A stretch of DNA of 64,000 bases from Bacteroidales bacterium. Its GTDB lineage: Bacteria; Bacteroidota; Bacteroidia; Bacteroidales; Muribaculaceae. This document shows, in pieces, positions 9,323 to 18,193 of this stretch; the first letter of the stretch is position 1, and each line of letters opens with the position of its first letter. A model generated the notes under the pieces. The model had not been told where the DNA came from. It was given only the letters and a program-made list of their open reading frames with translations, and made no database searches. The translations under genes and the position numbers were made by a program. The stretch is taken from NCBI GenBank assembly GCA_015060975.1, contig SUXI01000009.1, positions 1 to 64,000 on the forward strand, given 5' to 3'.

Positions 9323-9347
9323 TATTTAAATTTGTTTTTTAACTTAT

Positions 9348-10334
9348 ATGAGCAAACTTCACCCTTTAAAATTCAACCCAATACTCAAGCCTGTGCTATG
9401 GGGTGGCAGTCGCATAGCCACTTTTAAAGGGAGCGAACCATTTGACTGCCCCATTGGAGAGACATGGGAGATATCTGGTCTTGAAGGTTTTGAATCGGTC
9501 GTTTCAGGTGGTGAATTTGAAGGAATGACAATGAGCGACTTGTTGAATCATAAAGGAAAACAAATAATGGGCGACCGTTTATATCAACAATATGGTAACA
9601 AGTTTCCTTTGCTCATAAAATTCATTGATGCGGCACAAGATTTATCCATTCAAGTGCATCCTAATGATCAAATTGCTGCTGATAGGCATAATTGCAGTGG
9701 AAAAACCGAGTTATGGTATATGCTTGAATCGATAGATGATGCAATAATATATTGTGGTTTTAAATCACCCACCACTCTTGATGAATTTCGCAATCATATC
9801 AACAACAACACATTGACCGATGTTTTAGCTTGCTTTTCACCAAAAAGAGGGGACATTTTTTACCTACCGGCCGGACGCATACACAGCATTGGTGCCGGAA
9901 ATTTATTACTTGAGATTCAACAATCATCCGACATCACATATAGAGTCTATGATTACAATCGCACCGATTTAAACGGCAAAAAGCGAGAGCTTCACACTGA
10001 GTTAGCAATTGAGGCTATTGATTATCAAGTTCATGACGAATATTGCCAACACACCGAGCCTCAACCAAATGTCGAAACCGAGATTAACCGCTGTGAGTAT
10101 TTTGTAACTACTCTTTTAAAAATCAATGAAAGCCATCGCATTAACATAGCCGAGAAAAACTCGTTCCGCATTATTGTCATAACTGCGGGTGAAGGACTAT
10201 TAACCAATAACGATGGATATTCTGAAAATTTAAAGCAAGGAGACGTATTGCTCATTCCGGCTTCTACCGAATGGATTGAGTTAAAAAGCGACGGTAACAA
10301 CATACTTGAGGTTGTTACGTCCTACATCCCATAG
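9348..10334 (+). CDS. manA: Mannose-6-phosphate isomerase, type I
   Basis: 328 residues, the size of the short (Bacillus-like) class I enzymes. It interconverts mannose 6-phosphate and fructose 6-phosphate, linking mannose use to GDP-mannose synthesis. The cupin metal site is visible: LSIQVHPND (Gln and His ligands), KTELWYML (Glu ligand) and AGRIHSIGAGNLLLEIQQ (His ligand), followed by the active-site stretch SSDITYRVYDYNR. The N-terminal block LKPVLWGGSR is also typical. An ATP-grasp-like gene follows after only 9 bases, so the two are very likely co-transcribed. Confidence 0.94.
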   Translation: MSKLHPLKFNPILKPVLWGGSRIATFKGSEPFDCPIGETWEISGLEGFESVVSGGEFEGMTMSDLLNHKGKQIMGDRLYQQYGNKFPLLIKFIDAAQDLSIQVHPNDQIAADRHNCSGKTELWYMLESIDDAIIYCGFKSPTTLDEFRNHINNNTLTDVLACFSPKRGDIFYLPAGRIHSIGAGNLLLEIQQSSDITYRVYDYNRTDLNGKKRELHTELAIEAIDYQVHDEYCQHTEPQPNVETEINRCEYFVTTLLKINESHRINIAEKNSFRIIVITAGEGLLTNNDGYSENLKQGDVLLIPASTEWIELKSDGNNILEVVTSYIP

Positions 10335-10343
10335 CCCTATTTA

Positions 10344-11489
10344 ATGCCTACTCTACATTTATTCAACCCCGAGAACGACCTTGCCTTAGCTCATAACGAC
10401 GTCGGATACACCGTTCCTCCAAGTGCTATGCGCCTACATAATGCCGGGGCCACACTTCCATTATGGTTTTCTGAAAAAGAAGATTTAATAATCGCACCAC
10501 ACGCCGACTTAGATTGGATTAAACACATAAAATCACAATTTGATATTCCCGGTAATATTGCAAGCCCCAACTCTATTGACAAGATTTCACATTGTGCCCC
10601 ATGGGGGTGGTCGCATAACACATGCCAACAATTCATTAACTACGGCATTGATTCTTCTTTATTACCCGACGAAGAAATTATAACCAAAATCAAAGAACTT
10701 AGCCACCGACGACTCACAATAAAAATACTACAAGAATTAACCGCCAAATACCCATTTATCAATATTCCGCTACCATTTGAGGCAAGAAATGATAAAGAGG
10801 TATTGGATTTTGCCAATAAGTATAAATCAATATTTATAAAATCTCCATGGTCAAGTAGTGGCAGAGGCGTATTTAATGCCTCTAAAATGAGTGCCACTGA
10901 AATATGCCGACAAGTAAACGGAATTATACGCCGACAAGGCTCCGTATTATGCGAAGTTGCTCTTAACAAAACAAAAGATTTTGCGATGCTATTTTACAGC
11001 GACGGTGAAAAGGTGGAATACAGAGGACTATCATCATTTATTTGCGCTGAAAACGGAGCATACACAGGCAACATAATAGCTTCACAAGAGAATATCGAGC
11101 AGTCGTTAAATCTATTTAATACGACATTAACGCTAACCGATTTAGCCAACTCATTATGCGACATTTTAACAGCCCTTATCACCCCTTTTTACAATGGTTA
11201 TTTAGGAGTTGACATGATGATATATCACAATGGGAATAAACATGAAATAGCACCCTGCGTAGAAGTAAATCTGCGAATGACAATGGGTATTGTCGCAATG
11301 ATATGGAGTCAACGATACTTATCAAATGGCGCCACCGGACTAATGCGTGTGGAATTTTCTCCACAACAAAAATATCACAAAACTATCTCAACAGAACAAC
11401 CTATAATAATAAATAAAAAACTGAAATCGGGAACAATCTCCTTAATTCCTCCCGATAATAATTTTAAAATAACAATTGAAGTATCGTGA
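10344..11489 (+). CDS. ATP-grasp-like protein of unknown substrate
   Basis: 381 residues, no signal peptide or membrane segment. I do not recognise a named family. The core looks like an ATP-grasp ligase: K166 leads SPWSSSGRGV (167-176), which resembles the Lys plus glycine-rich loop; E204 (VLCEVAL) could bind ATP; D290 sits in GYLGVDMMIY; and E307, N309 and R311 in VEVNLRMTMG resemble the Mg-binding E-x-N-x-R end of the fold. The N-terminus, HLFNPENDLALAH (5-17), is distinctive. It lies 9 bases after manA, suggesting carbohydrate or envelope metabolism. Its stop codon directly abuts the stop of maf on the opposite strand. Confidence 0.7.
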   Translation: MPTLHLFNPENDLALAHNDVGYTVPPSAMRLHNAGATLPLWFSEKEDLIIAPHADLDWIKHIKSQFDIPGNIASPNSIDKISHCAPWGWSHNTCQQFINYGIDSSLLPDEEIITKIKELSHRRLTIKILQELTAKYPFINIPLPFEARNDKEVLDFANKYKSIFIKSPWSSSGRGVFNASKMSATEICRQVNGIIRRQGSVLCEVALNKTKDFAMLFYSDGEKVEYRGLSSFICAENGAYTGNIIASQENIEQSLNLFNTTLTLTDLANSLCDILTALITPFYNGYLGVDMMIYHNGNKHEIAPCVEVNLRMTMGIVAMIWSQRYLSNGATGLMRVEFSPQQKYHKTISTEQPIIINKKLKSGTISLIPPDNNFKITIEVS

Positions 11490-12080
11490 TTAAAATTTTT
11501 TCAATTCGCAATACAACCGATGTAATGGCAAACCCATAACATTATAGAAACTGCCATTTATATTTTTAACTCCAATACAACCAATCCATTCTTGAATACC
11601 ATAAGCACCGGCCTTATCCAATGGTAAATATGTTTTAACATACCACTCAATTTCATATTGCTCGATTTGGGCAAATTCCACTTCAGTCTCAACGCTAAAC
11701 GTTGATTGTTTATCGGCAGTTGATATGGTTACACCGGTTATTACCTTGTGTGAGCGTCCCGACAAAGCTTGTAGCATACTAACAGCATCTTGTTCAGTCG
11801 CAGGCTTTCCCAGCAACTCTCCATCATTAATTACCACGGTATCGGCGGTTATAATCAATGTATCCTTTTCAATTATTGGTCGATAGGCTTCAGCTTTTAA
11901 TCTCGACAAATACGAAGCGACGTTCTCTGCCGGCATATCAATTGGATATGTTTCATCAACATTTACTGTTAATGGAACCTCAAACGTTATATTCAAGCGA
12001 GAAAGCAATTCTTTCCTACGAGGAGAGCCACTTGCAAGATATATTTTATAATTATTCAAATTGCGCAACGGATTAGTCAT
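11490..12080 (-). CDS. maf: Maf-like nucleoside triphosphate pyrophosphatase
   Basis: 196 residues, normal for the Maf/HAM1-like family. The signature LASGSPRRKELL begins at residue 15, and the acidic catalytic region is present (ITADTVV, then LGKPATEQDA). Such enzymes hydrolyse dTTP, UTP or modified nucleotides to the monophosphate and pyrophosphate. I favour the dTTP/UTP (YhdE-type) group but cannot exclude another preference. It is the last gene of the minus-strand run from 15096 and is 20 bases after the kdsC-like gene. There is no intergenic base between its stop and the convergent ATP-grasp gene. Confidence 0.93.
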   Translation of the reverse strand: MTNPLRNLNNYKIYLASGSPRRKELLSRLNITFEVPLTVNVDETYPIDMPAENVASYLSRLKAEAYRPIIEKDTLIITADTVVINDGELLGKPATEQDAVSMLQALSGRSHKVITGVTISTADKQSTFSVETEVEFAQIEQYEIEWYVKTYLPLDKAGAYGIQEWIGCIGVKNINGSFYNVMGLPLHRLYCELKKF

Positions 12081-12100
12081 AACACCTACAACAATCTAAA

Positions 12101-12631
12101 TTACCAACCGAAAGCCTTTTCCGAACTAAGCCATTGACCATTACAACGCATCAGCTGCTCTAACAAATCTCTCCCCACGCCATAACCACCATTTATAGGC
12201 GATATATAACGAGCAATATTCAGTATATCCACAGCTGCATCAGCAGGAGCTACCGACAAGCCAACATATTTCATACACTCATAATCGGGAATATCATCGC
12301 CAACAAACGCCACTTGTTCAGGAGACAACCCATTTGACTCCATCCACGACTTCAAACATGTTATTTTCACTCCGGCCTTAAGGAACACATCCGATATACC
12401 TAATCCGTTAAATCTTTTTTTCACCGCTTCACTATCAGCGCCTGTTATAATTGCCACTTTATAACCCATCTTTACTGCAAGCTGCAAAGCATACCCATCT
12501 TTAATATTCACCATGCGTGATGGTGTTCCATCATTTAACAAAGGTATTGTGGAGGGCGACAACACACCATCTACATCAAAAACAATACCTTTTATCAAAC
12601 TTAAATCATAGTTGATTTTACTCATAATCAA
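12101..12631 (-). CDS. kdsC: KdsC-like HAD-family phosphatase
   Basis: 176 residues. HAD motif I is FDVDGVLS with catalytic D19 and D21; motif II/III candidates are ITGADS (62-67) and K87; motif IV is VGDDIPD (110-116). The C-terminal GGYGVGRD (148-155) matches the tail that closes the active site in KDO 8-phosphate phosphatases. It would release phosphate from KDO 8-phosphate during LPS inner-core synthesis; other C0-type HAD substrates remain possible. The start overlaps the DUF2520 gene by 14 bases, or 8 if Met3 is used, showing translational coupling. Confidence 0.87.
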   Translation of the reverse strand: MIMSKINYDLSLIKGIVFDVDGVLSPSTIPLLNDGTPSRMVNIKDGYALQLAVKMGYKVAIITGADSEAVKKRFNGLGISDVFLKAGVKITCLKSWMESNGLSPEQVAFVGDDIPDYECMKYVGLSVAPADAAVDILNIARYISPINGGYGVGRDLLEQLMRCNGQWLSSEKAFGW

Positions 12632-13391
12632 TATCGTATTTTTTCATTATACATTGTGACAACATTTGATATAACGTCGCTTTATCCAATGTCAACAACC
12701 GCTTGTGAGTGTTTATTATACCGATATCGCCACGTCGTGCCGGACCTGTTTGACCTTTCAATGGCGATACTCTCACAGCTTTATCTAAAGTTGCCAATAT
12801 CAATGGTTCCAATATTTTAAAATCATATCCTGCTTCTTTCAAAATCTCATCGGCTTGTATCCATAGATAATTCACAAAATTACACCCAAACACCGCCGCA
12901 ACGTGCAGTTGCTTGCGTTGAGCACTATCGGCATAATAAATTCTATGACTTAGCCTTTTGGCCACATCGGTTATTAAAGATGATGTTATTTCGTTGCAAC
13001 CTTCCACAAAAAAAGGAATTGCCGATATGTCAACAGCAACATCACGAGAGAAAGTTTGTAATGGATATAAAACTCCACTTTTTTCAAACTTTCTATTTAA
13101 CACATCAACCGAAACACTACCCGATGTATGAACAACAATTCCGGCATCTACGTCAATTGCATCAACAACTGTCGAAATTGCATCATCCTTCACCGAAATC
13201 ACATATAAATCGGCATCTCGAGTAACGTTGCTAAAATCATCAATAGGTTTCGCATTGCGAAGTGTTTGCGCCAACGACACTGCATTTTTTAATGTATGAC
13301 TATACACTTGCACTACATTGCCACAATTTTCATCCATGGCTTTTGCCAGATGCGTAGCCACATTTCCCGCACCCAATATCACTATGCGCAT
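12618..13391 (-). CDS. Rossmann-fold DUF2520 oxidoreductase-like protein
   Basis: 257 residues. The N-terminus is a Rossmann NAD(P)-binding fold with GAGNVATH at 7-14, and the C-terminal half is helical with LHVAAVFGCNFVNYL, as in the DUF2520 family related to pyrroline-5-carboxylate and F420-dependent reductases. The in vivo substrate is not known. It sits between a nitroreductase-type gene (18-base gap) and kdsC (overlap) in the minus-strand run, an arrangement I recall as common in Bacteroidetes. The fold assignment is firm; the reaction is not. Confidence 0.85.
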   Translation of the reverse strand: MRIVILGAGNVATHLAKAMDENCGNVVQVYSHTLKNAVSLAQTLRNAKPIDDFSNVTRDADLYVISVKDDAISTVVDAIDVDAGIVVHTSGSVSVDVLNRKFEKSGVLYPLQTFSRDVAVDISAIPFFVEGCNEITSSLITDVAKRLSHRIYYADSAQRKQLHVAAVFGCNFVNYLWIQADEILKEAGYDFKILEPLILATLDKAVRVSPLKGQTGPARRGDIGIINTHKRLLTLDKATLYQMLSQCIMKKYDIDYE

Positions 13392-13408
13392 TACTATAAA
13401 TTATAGAA

Positions 13409-13945
13409 TTACACTTCTTTCCAAGACTCTATATGAACCTTTTCCCACAATAATTTTGATGTATCTACCGGTTTTCGTTGCTCATCTTTATGACCTATAG
13501 TAATTATACATACCACCGGCAATGTATCAGGCATTCCAAGCAACTGTTGCACCCATTCTTCCGAAGGTGTTCCATCTGAAGCGAAACGTCCGCGCACTTG
13601 AATCCAACATGAACCCAAGCCTAAATCCTCAGCCTGCAGTTGCATAAAAGCCGCTGCTATTGAAGCGTCTTCAACCCACGGATCAGATATTGTCGGATCT
13701 GCCGCCACTACAATCGCCAATGACGCATTGGCAATAGGTGCCGCTCCGGCAGGTTTACATTCACTCAACCGTTGAAGCATATCTTTATCCTCCACTACCA
13801 CAAATTGCCATGGTCGGCCATTCTTTGATGTCGGAGCCAACAATGCGGCTTCCAATATCAATCTCACATTCTCAGGGTCAATTGATTCCGATGTATAACG
13901 GCGCGTACTGCGTCTATTGACCAGCAATTGATGTAAATTTTCCAT
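13409..13945 (-). CDS. Nitroreductase-family flavoprotein
   Basis: 178 residues, a compact FMN-binding nitroreductase. The N-terminal RRSTRRYTSESID supplies the usual phosphate-binding arginines, LAPTSKNGRPWQFVVVED is the conserved second block, and GLGSCWIQVRGRF is the late flavin-contacting block. Members transfer hydride from NAD(P)H to quinones, nitro compounds or other acceptors; the physiological acceptor cannot be read from sequence. It lies 23 bases after the HU/SPOR gene and 18 bases before the DUF2520 gene, within the minus-strand run. Confidence 0.92.
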   Translation of the reverse strand: MENLHQLLVNRRSTRRYTSESIDPENVRLILEAALLAPTSKNGRPWQFVVVEDKDMLQRLSECKPAGAAPIANASLAIVVAADPTISDPWVEDASIAAAFMQLQAEDLGLGSCWIQVRGRFASDGTPSEEWVQQLLGMPDTLPVVCIITIGHKDEQRKPVDTSKLLWEKVHIESWKEV

Positions 13946-13968
13946 AACTAATAAAAGGATTTAATATT

Positions 13969-15096
13969 TCATTTCCGACACACCCATGCTCCGGGATAAC
14001 GGCGTGTAAGTCCGTTTTGTCGCGCATTATTCAATGTTTGCTTAGGTGATTCCCCTGTTGCGGCATACACCCTATATCTTCCATCTTTTTCCAAAATGGC
14101 AAGATTTTCATTCCCCGATTTTGCAATATATTCTTCGGCTTTGGCCCTATTTTCAAGAGATGCTATAACAAGACAATATTTATCGGCATCACTCAATCTC
14201 ACATTTAACCTCTCATTCTTGGGATTTTCATTTGAGACTTCGTAATTTACATTTCCTTCTTTCTCAATCAACAACGCTTGTTGTTTTCGATACTCCTCAA
14301 GCTGTTTCAATCGCATTTCTTTGCGAGCCTTATAATAAGCCCTCACTTTTTGATATTTATAGCGACTTACGGTGTCAACCGTAGCTTCGGCATCGGCAAT
14401 ATCAATATTTGTCACATTAAGCAACAATTGTTCATCTCCGGTTGGTTCATTCAATTTCACGACTGGCTTCACCGGTGCCGAAATTTTAGGAGCCGAAAAC
14501 GATGCTTGATGCACGTCATCATTTATAATAGGAGTTGAGAATATAAAGCCCAATCCCAGCACTATTGCAATAGATGCTACAATACGAGCCCAACTGCGAC
14601 GAATTGGTAGATATATTGTATCTTTTTGAGGCTGAGAATCTTCCTTAGCCATTGCGTCATTCTCTTTTCTTGCTTGAGCCAATATTTGCATTAACTTGAC
14701 ACTTCTCAACCCATAATAGCACGACGAAGCCGAACTGTTTTCAAATGGTTCAAAAAGCATGGAGGCTTCTGCATTTTTATAGAATGTTCCCACTCCGCTC
14801 AACGCCACTTCACCCTGATTCTCAAGCTGGTAACGCATTACTCCAACTTCTTCTGCAATTTGTCGAGTGGCATTTTCGTATGAAATTTCTAATTGACGTG
14901 AAATAGATGACGCCAACAAACCATCATCATGCGATAACGATGAATTAAACCCTAATACACGCATTGGCGGAATTAAATTATTATCATTATCAAACGACGC
15001 AGGTTTATATTGAGCAATAAACGCACCCCAACCCGGCACAATCACACAATCATTGCACCTAACCAAATATTCGATATGTCGGCTAATTAAATTCAT
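13969..15096 (-). CDS. HU-CCDC81-type and SPOR-domain membrane protein
   Basis: 375 residues from the ATG at 15096. I prefer this over the upstream ATG at 15147, whose extra 17 residues do not belong to the domain. Residues 1 to about 80 resemble the prokaryotic HU-CCDC81 domain (RHIEYLVRCNDCVIVPGWGA). A single transmembrane helix follows near 172-191 (IVASIAIVLGLGFIFSTPII). A Lys/Glu/Arg-rich segment leads to a SPOR domain at about 303-375 (YCLVIASLENRAKAEEYI...). The layout puts the HU-like part in the cytoplasm and SPOR in the periplasm, where SPOR domains bind denuded septal peptidoglycan. It may link the nucleoid or cytoskeleton to the division site; that is inference. Confidence 0.87.
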   Translation of the reverse strand: MNLISRHIEYLVRCNDCVIVPGWGAFIAQYKPASFDNDNNLIPPMRVLGFNSSLSHDDGLLASSISRQLEISYENATRQIAEEVGVMRYQLENQGEVALSGVGTFYKNAEASMLFEPFENSSASSCYYGLRSVKLMQILAQARKENDAMAKEDSQPQKDTIYLPIRRSWARIVASIAIVLGLGFIFSTPIINDDVHQASFSAPKISAPVKPVVKLNEPTGDEQLLLNVTNIDIADAEATVDTVSRYKYQKVRAYYKARKEMRLKQLEEYRKQQALLIEKEGNVNYEVSNENPKNERLNVRLSDADKYCLVIASLENRAKAEEYIAKSGNENLAILEKDGRYRVYAATGESPKQTLNNARQNGLTRRYPGAWVCRK

Positions 15097-15183
15097 CACT
15101 GCAAATATACTCAACATCTCGCAACTATTCAAAAAAAATGTCAACAAATTATTTTTTTGTCTGTAAGATGTAACTCTATTAAC

Positions 15184-15191
15184 TATCTTTG
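15184..15191 (+). promoter_or_regulatory. Candidate -7 box for the TPR gene
   Basis: TATCTTTG, 29 bases before the ATG at 15221. A TTTG lies upstream at 15156-15159, a 24-base spacer, slightly longer than ideal. Confidence 0.5.
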
Positions 15192-15220
15192 CCCCAATAT
15201 TTATTTAGCAGTAATATATC

Positions 15221-16060
15221 ATGAATAAAATCGGTTATCAAATATTAGCCACCATTATTGTTTACTGCGTTTTTCCTTATATTTCAATGGCAAACACATC
15301 AAACGACTCAATATACTACAATCTTGTGGGGAAAGCCGACACTGCAATCGCCAATAACGATTGGAGCGGGGCTGAGACTTTGCTTTTAAGCGCATTACAA
15401 TGCCAACCCACAAACCAATCCAACGTGTTATTAATATCCAATCTCGCCATTATTCGTTATCAGCAGGGAAAAGACTCTTTGGCTCTTGCAACTATAAATC
15501 ATGCACACTCAATAGCGCCTAATTCGGTTACGATTCTAAGTAACAGAGCTAAAATTTTGAAAGCTATGCATCGCATCGACGACGCCTATAATGATTACCA
15601 ACGTATAATTGAATTGGATTCCACACTCATTGAGCCATGGTATTACCATGGGTTGATTGCGCTATCGAATGGCGACATACACACCGCTCAAAACGACTTC
15701 TCGCATCTTGAACAACTCGCGCCTAACGATGCTTTAACACTCGAAGCAATGGCAATGTTGCATTTCAACACACACCAATATGAGCAAGCAATACCTTATT
15801 ATACCAAATTGATAAATCAAAGTCCCGCTGCCGATTTCTACATTATGCGCATCACTTGCTATTTAATTTTAAAACGGCTATCCGATGCTTCAGCCGACAT
15901 TAACGACGCATTAAAGCTATATCCACTCGAAGGAGAGCTTTATCTTTTGCGTTCTTGGCTCAACCGCCAATACTATCAACACAAAGAAGCCGATGCCGAC
16001 GCACAAAAGGCAATCGAGCTAGGCATATCCCCCGAAAGAATCGCATCCATACCTAATTAA
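15221..16060 (+). CDS. Secreted TPR-repeat protein
   Basis: 279 residues. A hydrophobic N-terminus (about 1-24, ending near SMA|N) looks like a signal peptide. The remainder is a series of about six tetratricopeptide repeats, each with the helix pairs and small-residue positions typical of TPRs (for example AKILKAMHRIDDAYNDYQRIIELDSTLIEPW around residues 110-140, given here only as a landmark region). It probably scaffolds protein-protein contacts in the periplasm. The gene is divergent from the HU/SPOR gene with about 125 bases between them. No enzymatic motif is visible. Confidence 0.82.
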   Translation: MNKIGYQILATIIVYCVFPYISMANTSNDSIYYNLVGKADTAIANNDWSGAETLLLSALQCQPTNQSNVLLISNLAIIRYQQGKDSLALATINHAHSIAPNSVTILSNRAKILKAMHRIDDAYNDYQRIIELDSTLIEPWYYHGLIALSNGDIHTAQNDFSHLEQLAPNDALTLEAMAMLHFNTHQYEQAIPYYTKLINQSPAADFYIMRITCYLILKRLSDASADINDALKLYPLEGELYLLRSWLNRQYYQHKEADADAQKAIELGISPERIASIPN

Positions 16061-16502
16061 ATAATCATATCTGCCTAAAGTTACACACCTCAGGCTGTGA
16101 GTCCCGCCCACCATTCAAAAAAGGAGACCGCTTCTCTACTTCTTGATTATTGTTTGTTAGCATTGTATTATCCTGAATTTGGTTGACCGTATATCTCTCT
16201 TGGTTGTGGTTATCGGTATAAAATTTTCAATACTTAAAATTTGTTAACACAACTCTTTTAATAAGAGAGAGTCACTTTACAAAAGTAATTAAAAATCAAA
16301 CGCTTACAAAACATAACTCATAAAAAATTGCTACAAGAGAAATAATTTCGTTGCAAGTCATCACATTCTATCTCAGCTTATGAGATTGGCTTTCAGCCAC
16401 TTAAGATACTTGCGACTCTCTCTTATTAAAAACAGGGGATGTCGCTTTGTTGTTAATCATTTGATTATCAATTATAAATTTATTAATATAATTTATTCTA
16501 CA
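16061..16502 (+). other. Intergenic region containing an inverted-repeat element
   Basis: No gene is supported before the ATG at 16503; an in-frame ATG at 16380 would add 41 residues without signal-peptide character. The stretch holds an 18-bp inverted repeat (16256-16273 with 16414-16431) and small nested hairpins. No clear TAnnTTTG promoter is visible. Confidence 0.5.
16256..16431. repeat. 176-bp element bounded by perfect 18-bp inverted repeats
   Basis: TTTTAATAAGAGAGAGTC at 16256-16273 is the exact reverse complement of 16414-16431, 140 bases apart. Inside lie ACTTT/AAAGT (16274-16286), ATCTCA/TGAGAT with a 5-base loop, TGGCT/AGCCA with a 3-base loop, and a GTTGCAAGT/ACTTGCGAC pairing that overlaps the right arm. 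I see no convincing target-site duplication. It could be a miniature inverted-repeat transposon or a structured leader RNA for the BspA-like gene. Confidence 0.6.
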
Positions 16503-18146
16503 ATGAACCATTTAAACTTTCTATCAAGGGCACTTGTCGCTATGGTGACTTTGCTTCCTATCGGGATTCCTGCTTTCGCCCACGACTTTGAGGTCGATGG
16601 AATCTTTTACAACATCACTGATGAAAATGCAAAAACTGTCGAGATGACATATCAAGGAGATTCTTATAGTAGTTATTCAAATGAATACTCCGGCGCAGTT
16701 AATATTCCTTCCTCGGTGACTTATAATGGAACTACTTATTCCGTGACTTCGATTAGTGACAATGTGTTCAAAGGTTGCAATGAGTTGACTTCGGTCTCCA
16801 TCCCTAATTCCGTGACTTATATTGGTAATGAGGCGTTCTCAGGCTGCTCAGGGTTGGCTTCTGTAACCATCCCCAAATCCGTGATCTCAATTGGCAACTA
16901 TGCGTTTAATGGATGTACAAAGCTGACTAAATTAATAATCGAAGATGGAACTAAACCGTTATCATTAGGTTGCAATTATGACGGCATTTTAAATTATGGC
17001 AAAGGTCTATTTTATGATTGTCCACTGAAATCGGCATATCTTGGGCGAAATTTAAATTACAACGCAGGGGGTAGATATGGATTTTCGCCATTCTATAACA
17101 AAGACAAATTAAATGAAGTTACTATATCCAATTATGTAACAACAATCTGTACAAACATATTCAGAGGTTGCAGTGATTTGACATCGATAACGATCCCCAA
17201 TTCCGTGGTCACAATTGGTGGCTATGCATTCGAGAACTGTTGGTTACTGACATCTATCACCATCCCCAATTCTGTAAAAACGATTGGAAACAATGCGTTC
17301 GATGGTTGCTACAAATTGACTTCGCTAACAATTGGAAACTCGGTGTCAGAAATTGGCAAATCTGCGTTTTGGGAGTGCAAAGGATTGACTTCAATTACCA
17401 TACCCAACTCTGTAACCAAGATTGGTGCCTCGGCATTCTTCGGATGCTCAGGATTAACAGGAGTTAACATCTTAGACCTAACTGCTTGGTGCAAGATTAA
17501 ATTTGATAGTTATGATGCTAATCCTCTTTGGTATGCACAGCACCTATTTTTAAATGGCACAGAAATTAAGAATTTAGTTATCCCTAACGATATTACTGAA
17601 ATAAAAAAATATGCATTCATTAGATGCTGTGGCTTGACAATTCTTTCTATTAGCAATTCCGTAACTAAGATTGGAGACGAGGCGTTCGAAAGTTGCATCA
17701 GATTAACCGGAGAACTTAATATCCCCCATTCCGTGACGGAGATTGGGGAAATGGCGTTCTATAAATGCTATGGGATGACACATGTAACCATTCCCTATTC
17801 CGTAACCAAAATTGGAGACAAGGCATTCAAAGATTGCAATTTAGAATCCGTTACATCTTATCGCATGATTCCTCCCTCTTGTGGCAGTTATGCATTCGAT
17901 GGTAGCTACTCATCTATTTTAAAAGTACGTGAAAATGCAAAAGACGCATACGCAAATGCCAGCGAGTGGCACAAATTCACCAATATTCAAGAGATTTCCG
18001 GGGTAGATGACATTAAAATGGACAACAACGCCATAGAGGTTGCTCGCTATGACATCCACGGGCGATTATTGAGCAAACCAACCGAGGGCATAAACATCGT
18101 GAGAATGAGCGATGGCACCACAAGGAAAGTTACAATTAAAAATTAA
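16503..18146 (+). CDS. BspA-like leucine-rich repeat surface protein
   Basis: 547 residues from the ATG at 16503, chosen because a signal peptide (MNHLNFLSRALVAMVTLLPI... ending FA|H near residue 24) begins there. Most of the protein is a run of about a dozen 23-residue LRR_5 (BspA/Treponema pallidum type) repeats of the form LTSITIPNSVTxIGxxAFxGC. Such proteins bind host or bacterial surface ligands. The end (YDIHGRLLSKPTEGINIVRM) resembles a short T9SS-like sorting tail, so export by SecA and then T9SS is plausible. The repeat copies are highly similar in DNA, so copy number may vary between strains. Confidence 0.9.
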   Translation: MNHLNFLSRALVAMVTLLPIGIPAFAHDFEVDGIFYNITDENAKTVEMTYQGDSYSSYSNEYSGAVNIPSSVTYNGTTYSVTSISDNVFKGCNELTSVSIPNSVTYIGNEAFSGCSGLASVTIPKSVISIGNYAFNGCTKLTKLIIEDGTKPLSLGCNYDGILNYGKGLFYDCPLKSAYLGRNLNYNAGGRYGFSPFYNKDKLNEVTISNYVTTICTNIFRGCSDLTSITIPNSVVTIGGYAFENCWLLTSITIPNSVKTIGNNAFDGCYKLTSLTIGNSVSEIGKSAFWECKGLTSITIPNSVTKIGASAFFGCSGLTGVNILDLTAWCKIKFDSYDANPLWYAQHLFLNGTEIKNLVIPNDITEIKKYAFIRCCGLTILSISNSVTKIGDEAFESCIRLTGELNIPHSVTEIGEMAFYKCYGMTHVTIPYSVTKIGDKAFKDCNLESVTSYRMIPPSCGSYAFDGSYSSILKVRENAKDAYANASEWHKFTNIQEISGVDDIKMDNNAIEVARYDIHGRLLSKPTEGINIVRMSDGTTRKVTIKN

Positions 18147-18193
18147 TAATTAAACAACAATACCTTACTCAACAATATAAATGTTATGAATCG

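Noticed and set aside
16380-16502. Upstream extension of the BspA-like gene from an ATG at 16380
   Set aside because: The added 41 residues overlap an inverted repeat and do not look like protein sequence of this family; a clean signal peptide starts at 16503.
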